From contig NZ_JSFK01000003.1 in the NCBI RefSeq assembly GCF_000783395.1, positions 135-64,134 on the forward strand: 64,000 nucleotides of DNA, in the 5' to 3' direction. Position 1 is the first letter of the stretch; every line of letters begins with the position of its first letter. This DNA is from Pseudomonas chlororaphis. GTDB lineage: Bacteria; Pseudomonadota; Gammaproteobacteria; Pseudomonadales; Pseudomonadaceae. The notes beneath the pieces were generated by a model. That model did not search any database. It had not been told where the DNA came from and saw only the letters and a program-made list of their open reading frames with translations. Below, in pieces: positions 19,945 through 27,933 of this stretch. Position numbers and translations under genes: made by a program.

Positions 19945-19976
19945 TAATAAATAGCTTCTTATTCCTTAACGAATAT
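19945..19976 (+). promoter_or_regulatory. Sulfur-type AT-rich box upstream of the hydrolase
   Basis: TAATAAATAGCTTCTTATTC followed by CTTAACGAATAT. It combines both forms of the recurring box (AATAAATARCTT and TTCTTATTCCTTAACG) and ends ~54 bases before the start at 20030. Confidence 0.5.
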
Positions 19977-20029
19977 AAATCCCCTCCCTATACTCGTTCA
20001 GGAACAGACACGACGCAGGAGAGCTCCCC

Positions 20030-20611
20030 ATGCGCAACGAATCAATCCGTTACCTGATTGTGCCGGGCTGGCAAGGATCGCCAGAAGATCATTGGCAAAG
20101 CCACTGGCAGAACAGCCTGCCGAATAGCGCGCGGGTCGAGCAGGCCGATTGGCTGACGCCGCGTCGTGAAGACTGGGTGGCGGCACTGGCCGAGGCGATT
20201 GCTGCCGACAGCACGCCGGTCATCCTTATCGCCCACAGCCTGGGCTGCGTCACCGTTGCCCATTGGGCAGCCACTGCGCCGCTGCAATACCTGCGTCAGG
20301 TACGCGGGGCCTTGCTGGTCGCGCCAGCCGATGTTGAGCGCCCGACCTGCGCGCCGGCGCTGCGCAATTTCGCGCCGATTCCGACCGATCTGCTGCCGTT
20401 CCCGAGCCAGGTCGTCAGCTCCGATAACGATGCTGCCGTCAGCGCACCACGCGCTCTGGAGCTGGCGCGCAACTGGGGCGCCGAGGCGGGGATTCTCGCT
20501 GGCGCCGGGCACATCAACGTCAAGTCCGGGCATCAGCGTTGGGAGCAGGGTTTTGCTTATCTCTATCGCCTGCAAAACCGCATGGAACACCACGCCCGCC
20601 GCCGCGCCTGA
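20030..20611 (+). CDS. RBBP9/YdeN-family serine hydrolase
   Basis: A 193-residue alpha/beta hydrolase. The family signature VPGWQGSPEDHWQSHW is at residues 11-26. The nucleophile is Ser70 in IAHSLGC; VVSSDNDAAV supplies the probable Asp and GAGHINVKSGH the His. It is cytoplasmic. Substrate unknown; related proteins are annotated as esterases or putative aminohydrolases. The gene precedes the sigma54-type activator by 53 bases and starts behind a sulfur-type box, so it may belong to the sulfur-starvation response. Confidence 0.85.
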   Translation: MRNESIRYLIVPGWQGSPEDHWQSHWQNSLPNSARVEQADWLTPRREDWVAALAEAIAADSTPVILIAHSLGCVTVAHWAATAPLQYLRQVRGALLVAPADVERPTCAPALRNFAPIPTDLLPFPSQVVSSDNDAAVSAPRALELARNWGAEAGILAGAGHINVKSGHQRWEQGFAYLYRLQNRMEHHARRRA

Positions 20612-20664
20612 TTTTATTTCTTTCAACGCCCCCGTCTGCCGGCGGTTTTGGGCGGGAGTCTGCC

Positions 20665-21597
20665 ATGAGTTTCGAAACGTTCGGTCAGCCATTGCTGACC
20701 TTTCCCGATGCAGAAAAAAGCCCCCTGAGCATTCGCGCCAAAGCGCTGGTGTTTGTCGATCCGCGCTCGCGTCAGTTGCGCGAAGAGCTTGAGCAATTGG
20801 CGCCACGATCGGTCTCGGTGTTGATCCGTGGCGAGACCGGTACCGGCAAGGAACTGCTCGCCCGGCACATCCATCGCGCCAGCGATCGCAGTGGTCTGTT
20901 CGTCTCTGTCAATTGCGGCGCCATCAGCCCGACCTACGCCGATGCAGAACTGTTCGGCTATGCCGCCGGCACCTACAGCGGTTCGGCGAGCAGTCGCGCG
21001 GGCTGGTTCGGTTCGGCCAATGGCGGCACCTTGTACCTGGATGAAATCGGCGACTTGCCGCTGCCGATCCAGATCAAACTACTGGCAGCGCTGGAAAACC
21101 ACGAAGTCACCCGTGTCGGAGCGCATCAGCCGAGCCCGGTGGATGTGCGCCTGGTCGCGGCGACCAGCATCGATCTGGCGCAAGCGGTGGACGCGGGGAA
21201 ATTCCACGAGCGGCTCTATCACTACTTGAGCGAAGGGCAACTGGAGCTGCCCGCCTTACGCGCGCGCATCGGCGACATTCTTTCGCTGGCCGAGTATTTC
21301 CTTGGCATCTATAGCCAGCGTCTGGATTTGCCGGTGCCATTGATCAGCGAAGCGGCGCAGCATGTGCTCGAACAACACAGTTGGCCGGGCAACACCCGCG
21401 AGCTGGAAAACGTCATTCACTTTGCCTTGCTGGTGAGCACCGGCGAGGAGATTCTCCCAGAGCACCTGAATCTGCCCGAGGTGTCTGGGCCGCAGCTTCA
21501 GATCGAACGGCTGGTTGCACAAATCAACATCGGCGGCAGCGTCGATGAGCGTAAGGCCTTGAAAGATTTGCTGATTCGTTTGAGTGAGGGTTTGTAA
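20665..21597 (+). CDS. Sigma54-interacting activator, SfnR-like, with degenerate GAFTGA
   Basis: 310 residues from an ATG preceded by GGGAG at 20654. It consists almost only of an AAA+ activator core: Walker A GETGTGKE at 57-63, ELFGYA at 95-100, Walker B GTLYLDEIGD at 121-130, and WPGNTRELENV at 240-250. There is no N-terminal receiver or sensor domain. The sigma54-contact loop, normally GAFTGA, reads GTYSGS (102-107). After residue 270 only ~40 residues remain and I see no Fis-type helix-turn-helix. In P. putida, SfnR is a short sigma54 activator of sulfone use; this may be a relative. Whether it still activates sigma54 is uncertain. Confidence 0.85.
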   Translation: MSFETFGQPLLTFPDAEKSPLSIRAKALVFVDPRSRQLREELEQLAPRSVSVLIRGETGTGKELLARHIHRASDRSGLFVSVNCGAISPTYADAELFGYAAGTYSGSASSRAGWFGSANGGTLYLDEIGDLPLPIQIKLLAALENHEVTRVGAHQPSPVDVRLVAATSIDLAQAVDAGKFHERLYHYLSEGQLELPALRARIGDILSLAEYFLGIYSQRLDLPVPLISEAAQHVLEQHSWPGNTRELENVIHFALLVSTGEEILPEHLNLPEVSGPQLQIERLVAQINIGGSVDERKALKDLLIRLSEGL

Positions 21598-21651
21598 CCG
21601 TTTCGTTCAACATGAACAAAATGGAATATGAAGCTGAATAAACGTTATTGT

Positions 21652-21671
21652 CCGGGAATAAAAAATCCCGG
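21652..21671. promoter_or_regulatory. Hairpin upstream of orphan metQ
   Basis: CCGGGA at 21652-21657 pairs with TCCCGG at 21666-21671, with an AT-rich loop. A second small dyad, GTTCA-ACA-TGAAC, lies at 21605. Could be the end of the activator transcript or an operator; no T-run follows. Confidence 0.4.
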
Positions 21672-21763
21672 TATTGTCCGACCCACGCCAGCGATATCAC
21701 TTCACTGGCACACGTATTAATGCCGTCGTCGATGACGACCGTGATTTTCGATAAGGACACTGC

Positions 21764-22561
21764 ATGAAAAAGGTTCTGTTGTTTACCGCATTGGCGGCTG
21801 CTCTGACTGCTTCCCTGGCCAATGCCGGCGAGAAACTGGTAGTTGCTGCGACCCCGGTGCCGCACGCTGAAATCCTTGAGCTGATCAAACCGACCCTGGC
21901 CAAAGAAGGCGTGGATCTGGAAATCAAAGTCTTCACCGACTACGTTCAGCCGAACGTACAGGTTGGCGAGAAGCGTCTGGACGCTAACTACTTCCAGACC
22001 CTGCCATACCTGAACAGCTTCAACCAGGGTAAATACAAGGACGACAAGTCCAAGTACCTGGTGACCGTGCAGGGCGTGCACGTTGAACCGTTCGGTGGTT
22101 ACTCGAGCAAGTACAAAACCCTGGCTGAACTGCCGGACGGCGCGACCATCGCGATCCCGAACGAAGGCAGCAACAGCGGCCGCGCACTGATCCTGCTGCA
22201 GAAGGCTGGCCTGATCGAGCTGAAAGACCCGAAAAACGCTCTGGCAACGCCAAAAGACATCGCCAAGAACCCGCACAACTTCAAGTTCAAGGAACTGGAA
22301 TCGGCCTTGCTGCCACGCGTTCTGAAAGAAGTTGATCTGGACATGATCAACACCAACTACGCGCTGGAAGCCAAGCTGAACCCGCAGAAAGATGCGCTGG
22401 TGATTGAAGGCGCTGACTCGCCGTACGTGAACTTCCTTGTGGCCCGTGAGGACAACAAGAACAGCGACGCGATCCAGAAGCTGGCCAAAGCCCTGACCAG
22501 CCCGGAAGTCAAAGCGTTCATCGAGAAGAAGTACAACGGCGCGGTACTGCCGGCGTTCTGA
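21764..22561 (+). CDS. MetQ/NlpA-family substrate-binding protein (orphan)
   Basis: A 265-residue periplasmic binding protein of the methionine family: signal peptide to about residue 21 (ANAGEK), then VAATPVPHAEIL, LDANYFQTLPYL, GYSSKYKTLAELP, DGATIAIPNEGSN. No cysteine at the cleavage site, so it is soluble rather than a lipoprotein. No metN or metI adjoin it; the nearest are at 34.1-35.8 kb beside another MetQ. It may bind methionine or an oxidised relative and share that importer. Followed by a strong terminator. Confidence 0.9.
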   Translation: MKKVLLFTALAAALTASLANAGEKLVVAATPVPHAEILELIKPTLAKEGVDLEIKVFTDYVQPNVQVGEKRLDANYFQTLPYLNSFNQGKYKDDKSKYLVTVQGVHVEPFGGYSSKYKTLAELPDGATIAIPNEGSNSGRALILLQKAGLIELKDPKNALATPKDIAKNPHNFKFKELESALLPRVLKEVDLDMINTNYALEAKLNPQKDALVIEGADSPYVNFLVAREDNKNSDAIQKLAKALTSPEVKAFIEKKYNGAVLPAF

Positions 22562-22592
22562 TCTGACGCTTGAACCACCCCCTTCAAGGTGT

Positions 22593-22630
22593 GAAAACGC
22601 CGATGGCCAGCGATGGTCATCGGCGTTTTT
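22593..22630 (+). terminator. Rho-independent terminator after metQ
   Basis: AAAACGCCGATG pairs with CATCGGCGTTTT, giving a twelve-base stem followed by T. Lies about 30 bases past the stop. Confidence 0.92.
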
Positions 22631-22646
22631 GTGTGTGCGTTGAAAA

Positions 22647-22957
22647 AGCCCCTCACCCTAGCCCTCTCCCAGAGGGAGAGGGGACTGATCGGGGGATGCT
22701 GCAGAGGTACGCCGACCTGACATGGCTGTACCGAATCCATAATCGACAAGGTCTGTCAGGTCGATGTATGACGAAAGACACCTCGGCCGGCCCCTCTCCC
22801 AGAGGGAAAGGGGACTGATTGGGGGATGCTGTAGAAGCATGCCGACGTGAAAGAGCTCTGCCGAATCCATAATCGACTCAGTCTTTCAGGTCGATGTATG
22901 ACGCCAGACACCTCGTTCAGCCCCCTCTCCCTCGGGGAGAGGGCTGGGGTGAGGGTG
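22647..22957. repeat. Double family E repeat
   Basis: About 310 bases holding nearly two units in tandem; the internal TCCATAATCGAC ... CAGGTCGATGTATGACG segment occurs twice. Outer ends CCCTCACCCTAGCCC and GGGCTGGGGTGAGGG are complementary. Confidence 0.85.
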
Positions 22958-22978
22958 CTGTTGATCTTGACCTTGACC

Positions 22979-23071
22979 TCAGGCCACTTGAGCCTTCAAC
23001 GCCCTTCGCAACGCCACTAACAATTTCACAATCTCCTGCGGATCCAGTCGCTGCGGCACTTTTACGTCCAT
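22979..23071 (-). CDS. Possible 30-residue small protein
   Basis: A short open frame on the minus strand encoding 30 residues, beginning MDVKVPQRLDPQEIVKLL and ending LKAQVA. AAGGA sits seven bases before the ATG, an ideal spacing. The product would be a basic amphipathic helix. It lies alone in a 720-base gap otherwise filled by a repeat and the promoter of the ABC operon. I do not recognise it. The good ribosome site is the main support; conservation in related genomes would decide. Confidence 0.45.
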   Translation of the reverse strand: MDVKVPQRLDPQEIVKLLVALRRALKAQVA

Positions 23072-23172
23072 GTTTTCTTCCTTGTTATGGGTTTGGCCGA
23101 GGGAGTCTGGCCAAAAGCTGTTCATCCTTGGAGGGCTTTCGTGAAAAAAAGATCCGTCCTACAGCGCAAAGG

Positions 23173-23194
23173 AAAATAGCCTTCTTATTCCTTC
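23173..23194 (+). promoter_or_regulatory. Sulfur-type AT-rich box upstream of ABC operon
   Basis: AAAATAGCC followed by TTCTTATTCCTTC; close match to the box at 19.95 kb. About 160 bases before the first permease gene. Confidence 0.45.
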
Positions 23195-23353
23195 CCGGCA
23201 AACCCACAGGATAGTTTTTTGGGTGATATCAATATGCTTTAACGGTATTTAAATTCTTGTTTTTATACCTATAAAGTCGGTGCTTGCCGGACAGCCACCC
23301 GCTGTCCACGGACTGCACCACCGTCGCTTACCGAGCGGCGTCCAGGACGTTTC

Positions 23354-24019
23354 ATGACTTTCGATTACGCATTTATCCTCAGCACCCTGCCAGCGTTTCT
23401 CAAAGCCGTGGGCGTGACGCTGCAGGTGGGTTTTATCGCGATTGGTACTTCGTTGCTGGTGGCGCTGCTCAACGCGACGATTCTGGTGTTCCGCACGCCA
23501 TACCTGCAAAGACTGGTCGGCCTGTATGTGGAACTGGCGCGCAACACACCGCTGTTGATCCAGTTGTTCTTCGTTTACTTCGCCTTGCCGGCGCTGGGGA
23601 TCAAAGTCTCCGGCTTCACCGCCGCGATTATCACCATGACCTTTCTCGGTGGCGCCTATCTCACCGAAGTATTGCGTGCAGGCGTCGATGCGGTGCCGCA
23701 GGCGCAACTGGAATCAGGGCGCTCCATCGGTCTGTCCCACGGCCAATTGCTGCGCTACGTGATCCTGCCGCAAGCGGGGATTCTCAGCCTGCCGTCGTTG
23801 TTCGCCAATTTCATTTTCCTGCTCAAGGAAACCACTGTGGTTTCGGCGGTGGCGGTGCCGGAAATTCTCTACACCACCAAGAGCTACATCGCGCTCTATT
23901 ACAAAACCTACGAAATGCTCGCCGTGCTGACGCTGATCTGCGTGCTGTTGTTCTTGCCGCTGTCGCTGTTGCTCAGCCGTCTGGAAAGGAGGCTCCAGCA
24001 TGGCCAGTTCGGGTCTTGA
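23354..24019 (+). CDS. Polar amino acid-type ABC transporter, permease 1
   Basis: A 221-residue inner-membrane permease of the His/Glu/Gln family with about five hydrophobic spans. The signature ELARNTPLLIQLFFVYFALP is near residue 60 and the coupling loop AQLESGRSIGLSHGQLLRYV near 125. It overlaps the next permease by 20 bases. With genes to 26307 it forms a four-gene importer; the sulfur neighbourhood and the box upstream suggest a sulfur-containing amino acid or peptide as cargo, but this is inference. Confidence 0.9.
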   Translation: MTFDYAFILSTLPAFLKAVGVTLQVGFIAIGTSLLVALLNATILVFRTPYLQRLVGLYVELARNTPLLIQLFFVYFALPALGIKVSGFTAAIITMTFLGGAYLTEVLRAGVDAVPQAQLESGRSIGLSHGQLLRYVILPQAGILSLPSLFANFIFLLKETTVVSAVAVPEILYTTKSYIALYYKTYEMLAVLTLICVLLFLPLSLLLSRLERRLQHGQFGS

Positions 24020-24659
24020 ACTGCTCTGGGTGTCGTTGCCGCAATTGGCCAAGGGCGCCGGGCAAACCTTGTCGATCTCGTTTCTGAGCATTGCCATCAG
24101 CACTGTCGGCGGCGTGCTTTATGGCGTGTTGCGCACGCTCAACATCACGTGGCTGAATGCGATCCTGCGGGTGTATCTGGAGCTGTTCCGGGCGATCCCG
24201 GTGCTGGTCTGGCTGTACCTGTTGTTCTTCGGCTTGCCGATTTTCTTCGGCCTGAGCCTGCCGAGTTTCTGGTGCGCGGTGCTGGTGCTGTCGCTGTGGG
24301 GCGCCAGCGAGGTCGGCGAGGTGGCGCGCGGCGCATTGCATTCTTTGCCGCGCGGGCAGCGTGAAGCGGGGCTGTCGATCGGTCTGAACGCCGCGCAACT
24401 CTACGGCTACGTGTTGCTGCCACAAGCGCTGAAACGCATGACGCCGCCGACCATCAACGTCTACACGCGGATCATCAAGACCAGCTCACTGGCGGTGCTG
24501 ATCGGTGTGGTCGACGTGATCAAGGTCGGCCAGCAGATCATTGAGCGCACTTACGAATCGGTGCTGATCTACGGCGCGCTGTTCCTGTTTTTCTTTTTCA
24601 TCTGCTACCCGCTGTCGGCCGCCTCGCGCGTGCTGGAGCGGCGCTGGACGCAAGCATGA
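24000..24659 (+). CDS. Polar amino acid-type ABC transporter, permease 2
   Basis: A 219-residue permease partner: ELFRAIPVLVWLYLLFFGLP near residue 60 and the loop GQREAGLSIGLNAAQLYGYV near 120. AAGGAGG lies before its ATG, inside the end of permease 1. Its stop overlaps the ATPase start in ATGA. Heterodimer with the preceding protein. Confidence 0.9.
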   Translation: MASSGLELLWVSLPQLAKGAGQTLSISFLSIAISTVGGVLYGVLRTLNITWLNAILRVYLELFRAIPVLVWLYLLFFGLPIFFGLSLPSFWCAVLVLSLWGASEVGEVARGALHSLPRGQREAGLSIGLNAAQLYGYVLLPQALKRMTPPTINVYTRIIKTSSLAVLIGVVDVIKVGQQIIERTYESVLIYGALFLFFFFICYPLSAASRVLERRWTQA

Positions 24660-25438
24660 GCGCATTGATCGAGTTTCACGGCTTCAACAAATTTTATGGC
24701 GAGCAGCAGGTGCTTAACGGCATCGACCTGCAGGTGCAGAGCGGCGAAGTGATCGTCATCCTCGGCCCTAGCGGTTGCGGCAAAAGTACCTTGCTGCGTT
24801 GCCTCAATGGCCTGGAAGAGGCCCACAGCGGCAGCCTGAAATTTGTCGGCCGCGAGCTGCTGGACAAGTCCACTGACTGGCGTGATATCCGTCAGCAGAT
24901 CGGCATGGTGTTCCAGAGTTATCACCTGTTCCCGCACATGAGCGTGCTCGACAACTTGCTGCTCGGCCCGCTCAAGGTGCAGAAGCGTCAGCGCCGCGAA
25001 GCCCAGCAACAAGCTGAGGCGCTGCTCGAACGCGTTGGCCTGGCGGACAAGCGCGACGCCTTCCCGCGTCAGCTCTCCGGCGGCCAGCAGCAACGTATCG
25101 CCATTGTCCGTTCGCTGTGCATGAACCCGCGCGTGATGCTCTTCGACGAAGTCACCGCGGCCCTCGATCCGGAGATGGTCAAGGAAGTTTTACAGGTCAT
25201 TCAGGGCCTCGCTCGTGAGGGCATGACCCTGTTGATCGTCACTCATGAAATGGCCTTCGCCCGCGCGGTGGCCGACCGCATTGTGTTCATGGATGCCGGG
25301 CGCATCCTTGAACAGAACCCGCCCGAGATTTTCTTTACGAACCCGCAAACCGCACGCGCGCAGCAGTTTCTGGAGAAGTTCTCCTTCGTTGCAACACTGC
25401 CAAAAACGAATCCGACAAAGGAACTGGAACTGTTATGA
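24656..25438 (+). CDS. Polar amino acid-type ABC transporter, ATPase
   Basis: A 260-residue ATPase. Walker A GPSGCGKST near residue 36, Q-loop VFQSYHLFPHMS, signature LSGGQQQR near 140, Walker B VMLFDEVTAALDPE near 160, H-loop VTHEM. Note Glu-Val-Thr rather than the usual Glu-Pro-Thr after the Walker B Glu. Overlaps both neighbours by four bases (ATGA). Confidence 0.93.
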   Translation: MSALIEFHGFNKFYGEQQVLNGIDLQVQSGEVIVILGPSGCGKSTLLRCLNGLEEAHSGSLKFVGRELLDKSTDWRDIRQQIGMVFQSYHLFPHMSVLDNLLLGPLKVQKRQRREAQQQAEALLERVGLADKRDAFPRQLSGGQQQRIAIVRSLCMNPRVMLFDEVTAALDPEMVKEVLQVIQGLAREGMTLLIVTHEMAFARAVADRIVFMDAGRILEQNPPEIFFTNPQTARAQQFLEKFSFVATLPKTNPTKELELL

Positions 25439-26307
25439 AAACTGCCGCTTTTTTACTGCCCTTGCTGAGCCTTGCCTTGCTTGCCGGTTGCAGCAAAACC
25501 GAAGAACCGCCAAAGCCGAAGGTCGCCAGCGAAAGCACGGCGCCGGCCGGTTACCTGGACAAGATCAAGGCTCGCGACAAACTGATCGTCGGCGTCTTTA
25601 CCGACAAACCGCCATTCGGTTTTGTCGATGAGGCCGGGCGCTACGTCGGCTTCGATACTGATATCGGCCGGCGTTTCGCCAAGGATCTGCTCGGCGATGA
25701 AAACAAGGTCGAGTTCGTTGCCGTCGAGCCGGCGAGCCGTATTCCATTCCTGCAAAGCGACAAGGTCGACCTGATCCTCGCCAACATGACCGTGACCCCG
25801 GAGCGCAAGGAAGCGGTGGAATTCACCAACCCGAACCTCAAGGTCGCGGTGCAGGCGCTGGTGCCGCAAAGCAGCTCGGTGAAAAACCTTGATGACCTGG
25901 CGACCCGCACGACCATCGTCACCACCGGCACCACTGCCGATATCTGGCTGACCAAGAATCACCCGGACTGGAAACTGCTGAAGTTCGAGAAAAACTCCGA
26001 ATCGCTGCAAGCCTTGGCCAATGGCCGTGGCGATGCCTATGCGCAGGACAATCTGGTGCTGTTCAGCTGGGCCAAGCAGAACCCGGGCTATCGCGTGCTG
26101 GATGAAAAACTCGGTGCCGAAGCGCCGATTGCGCCGGCGGTGAAGAAGGGCAATATCGAGCTGCGTGACTGGGTGAATAGCGAGCTGGCCAAGCTGGGTG
26201 AGGAGAAGTATCTGCTCAAGCTGTACGACCAATATGTGCGTAAAGAGCTGAGCGATGACACCAAGCCTGAGAGCGTGATTGTCGAGGGTGGCAAGTGGCA
26301 GGGGTGA
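25435..26307 (+). CDS. Polar amino acid-type ABC transporter, binding lipoprotein
   Basis: A 290-residue solute-binding protein. The lipobox LLAGC at residues 15-19 marks it as a lipoprotein anchored by Cys19. The ligand-binding fold motifs VGVFTDKPPFGFVDEAGRYVGFDTDIG and LILANMTVTPERKEAVEFTNP are typical of the PAAT group (written here in part only). It brings substrate to the permeases encoded just before it. The substrate could be cysteine, cystine or a related molecule; sequence alone does not say. Last gene of the operon, followed by a family E repeat. Confidence 0.88.
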   Translation: MKTAAFLLPLLSLALLAGCSKTEEPPKPKVASESTAPAGYLDKIKARDKLIVGVFTDKPPFGFVDEAGRYVGFDTDIGRRFAKDLLGDENKVEFVAVEPASRIPFLQSDKVDLILANMTVTPERKEAVEFTNPNLKVAVQALVPQSSSVKNLDDLATRTTIVTTGTTADIWLTKNHPDWKLLKFEKNSESLQALANGRGDAYAQDNLVLFSWAKQNPGYRVLDEKLGAEAPIAPAVKKGNIELRDWVNSELAKLGEEKYLLKLYDQYVRKELSDDTKPESVIVEGGKWQG

Positions 26308-26342
26308 TTGCCTGTTGAGTCGGTGGTGAGGCTCAAGGGCAA

Positions 26343-26523
26343 TCCCTCACCCCAGCCCTCTCCCGGAGGGAGAGGGGGCCGACCGAGGTGTCTTGCATCA
26401 GACATCGACCTGAAAAACAGAGTCGATTATGGATTCACAGAGTCATTTTCAGGTCGGCGTCACTCTTGAGCATCCCTCAATCAGTCCCCTCTCCCTCTGG
26501 GAGAGGGTTAGGGTGAGGGGCTT
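26343..26523. repeat. Long nested inverted repeat, family E
   Basis: A textbook copy: CCCTCACCCCAGCCCTCTCC at left, GGGAGAGGGTTAGGGTGAGG at right, inner arms GACCTGAAA and TTTTCAGGTC around TCGATTATGGATTC. Between the convergent ABC operon and the AAA ATPase gene. Confidence 0.88.
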
Positions 26524-26536
26524 TTGGCTGGAACGC

Positions 26537-27733
26537 TCAATCGGGCCAGTTCCACGCCGGCTCATCCAGCACCCGCTGGCCGACAATCCCGGTCTGCCCC
26601 AGGGTTTTCTTCAACACAATGCAATTGCACTCGGGATCTTCCTGCAACGCCGAAATCAACCGCCGCGCATGGGACACCACCCACACCTGACACTGCTCCG
26701 AGGCACGGATAATCAACCGCGCCAACGCTGGCAACAGATCCGGGTGCAGACTGGTTTCCGGTTCGTTCAGCACCATCAGCGACGGCGGTCGCGGCGTCAG
26801 CAGCGCTGCGACCAGCAGCAGATAGCGCAACGTCCCGTCCGACAGCTCCGCCGCCGATAACGGCCGCAACAAGCCTTCCTGATAAAACTCGATGGCAAAC
26901 CTGCCACCGGCCTGCGCTTCGATATGCACCCGTGCGCCCGGAAACGCATCAGTAATCGCCGCACGCATGGCGTCGCCGTCACCAATCTCGATGATGGTCT
27001 GCAACGCCGCCGCCAGATCACGGCCGTCGTGATGCAGCACTGGCGTGCGCGTACCCAGTTGCGGCTGGCGCACCGGTGCATCGGCATCGCTGCGAAAGTG
27101 ATCGTAAAAGCGCCAGCGGCGAATGAACTCGCGCATCTGAAACACTTCCGGCGAGCTGCGCAGGCTGCCGACCTGATCGAAGAGGCTGTCGAAGTTCGGC
27201 GTGTGTTGCGCCAGTACATCCCATTGGCGCTCGGCGCGTGCGCGGATCATCGGCCCGTCACGATCCACCAACAGGCTAGCCGGACGGTAAAGGGCGCCGG
27301 CCCAGATGCATTCGCGCTTGATCTGCGGGTCGAGGCTGAAGCGCGAGGGGATCGGCCGCGAATGTTCGGGCAACATGAAGTGCCCGTTGGAGTCGGGCAG
27401 GCCGAGGCTGATCGAATAACTGAAATCTTTTCCGGCAAACCCCAGGCGCAGGCGCTTCACGCCTTGGCGCACCGTCGACTGAATCGGCACTTCGCCGTTG
27501 CGCATGCGCCGGCTGATGGTTTCCGGCCCGGCCCAGAAGGTCGACTCCAGCCCACCCTCACGGGCCAGCGCATTGACCACCCCGCCCTGAGCGGTTTCCG
27601 CGAGCAGGCGCAAGGCCCGGTAAAGATTGGACTTGCCGCTGCCGTTGGGGCCGGTGATCAGGTTCAGCCGGCCGAGCGGGATCACCAGTTTGTTGATCGA
27701 ACGGTAATTGGCCACTGCCAGAGTGTTGAGCAT
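26537..27733 (-). CDS. AAA-type ATPase of the RecF/OLD-like group
   Basis: A 398-residue ATPase. Walker A GPNGSGKSN is at residues 29-37. The C-terminal half has an ABC-type signature-like LSDGTLRYLLL, Walker B LMVLNEPETSLHPD and WVVSHARRL. The usual Asp-Glu of Walker B is Asn-Glu here, so catalysis may be altered. There is no long coiled coil, unlike SMC or RecN. Such proteins are often annotated as predicted ATPases and some act in DNA maintenance or phage defence. No partner nuclease gene adjoins it. Role unknown; divergent from the efflux operon. Confidence 0.8.
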   Translation of the reverse strand: MLNTLAVANYRSINKLVIPLGRLNLITGPNGSGKSNLYRALRLLAETAQGGVVNALAREGGLESTFWAGPETISRRMRNGEVPIQSTVRQGVKRLRLGFAGKDFSYSISLGLPDSNGHFMLPEHSRPIPSRFSLDPQIKRECIWAGALYRPASLLVDRDGPMIRARAERQWDVLAQHTPNFDSLFDQVGSLRSSPEVFQMREFIRRWRFYDHFRSDADAPVRQPQLGTRTPVLHHDGRDLAAALQTIIEIGDGDAMRAAITDAFPGARVHIEAQAGGRFAIEFYQEGLLRPLSAAELSDGTLRYLLLVAALLTPRPPSLMVLNEPETSLHPDLLPALARLIIRASEQCQVWVVSHARRLISALQEDPECNCIVLKKTLGQTGIVGQRVLDEPAWNWPD

Positions 27734-27761
27734 GGAATTCCTTCTCTTGATACGCCTATTG

Positions 27762-27838
27762 TAGGAGCTGCCGCAGGCTGCGATCTTTTGATGTTGTTTT
27801 TAAAAGATCAAAAGATCGCAGCCTGCGGCAGCTCCTAG
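27762..27838. repeat. Inverted pair of REP-like palindromes, family C
   Basis: GGAGCTGCCGCAGGCTGCGA and its complement, separated by AT-rich TTTTGATG...AAAAGATC. It occupies most of the divergent gap between the AAA ATPase and the efflux operon. Confidence 0.88.
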
Positions 27839-27933
27839 AGGAAATATGGGGGACGAACGGGCGAACGTTGAACCCTGTTCTAAGCTCACAGTCGTATCGT
27901 CACTTGCACGTTCGTACACAGGAAGGAGTCTGC

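Noticed and set aside
22647..22957. Tandem repeat considered as a CRISPR array
   Set aside because: Only two long units, each internally palindromic, with no regular short spacers and no cas genes.
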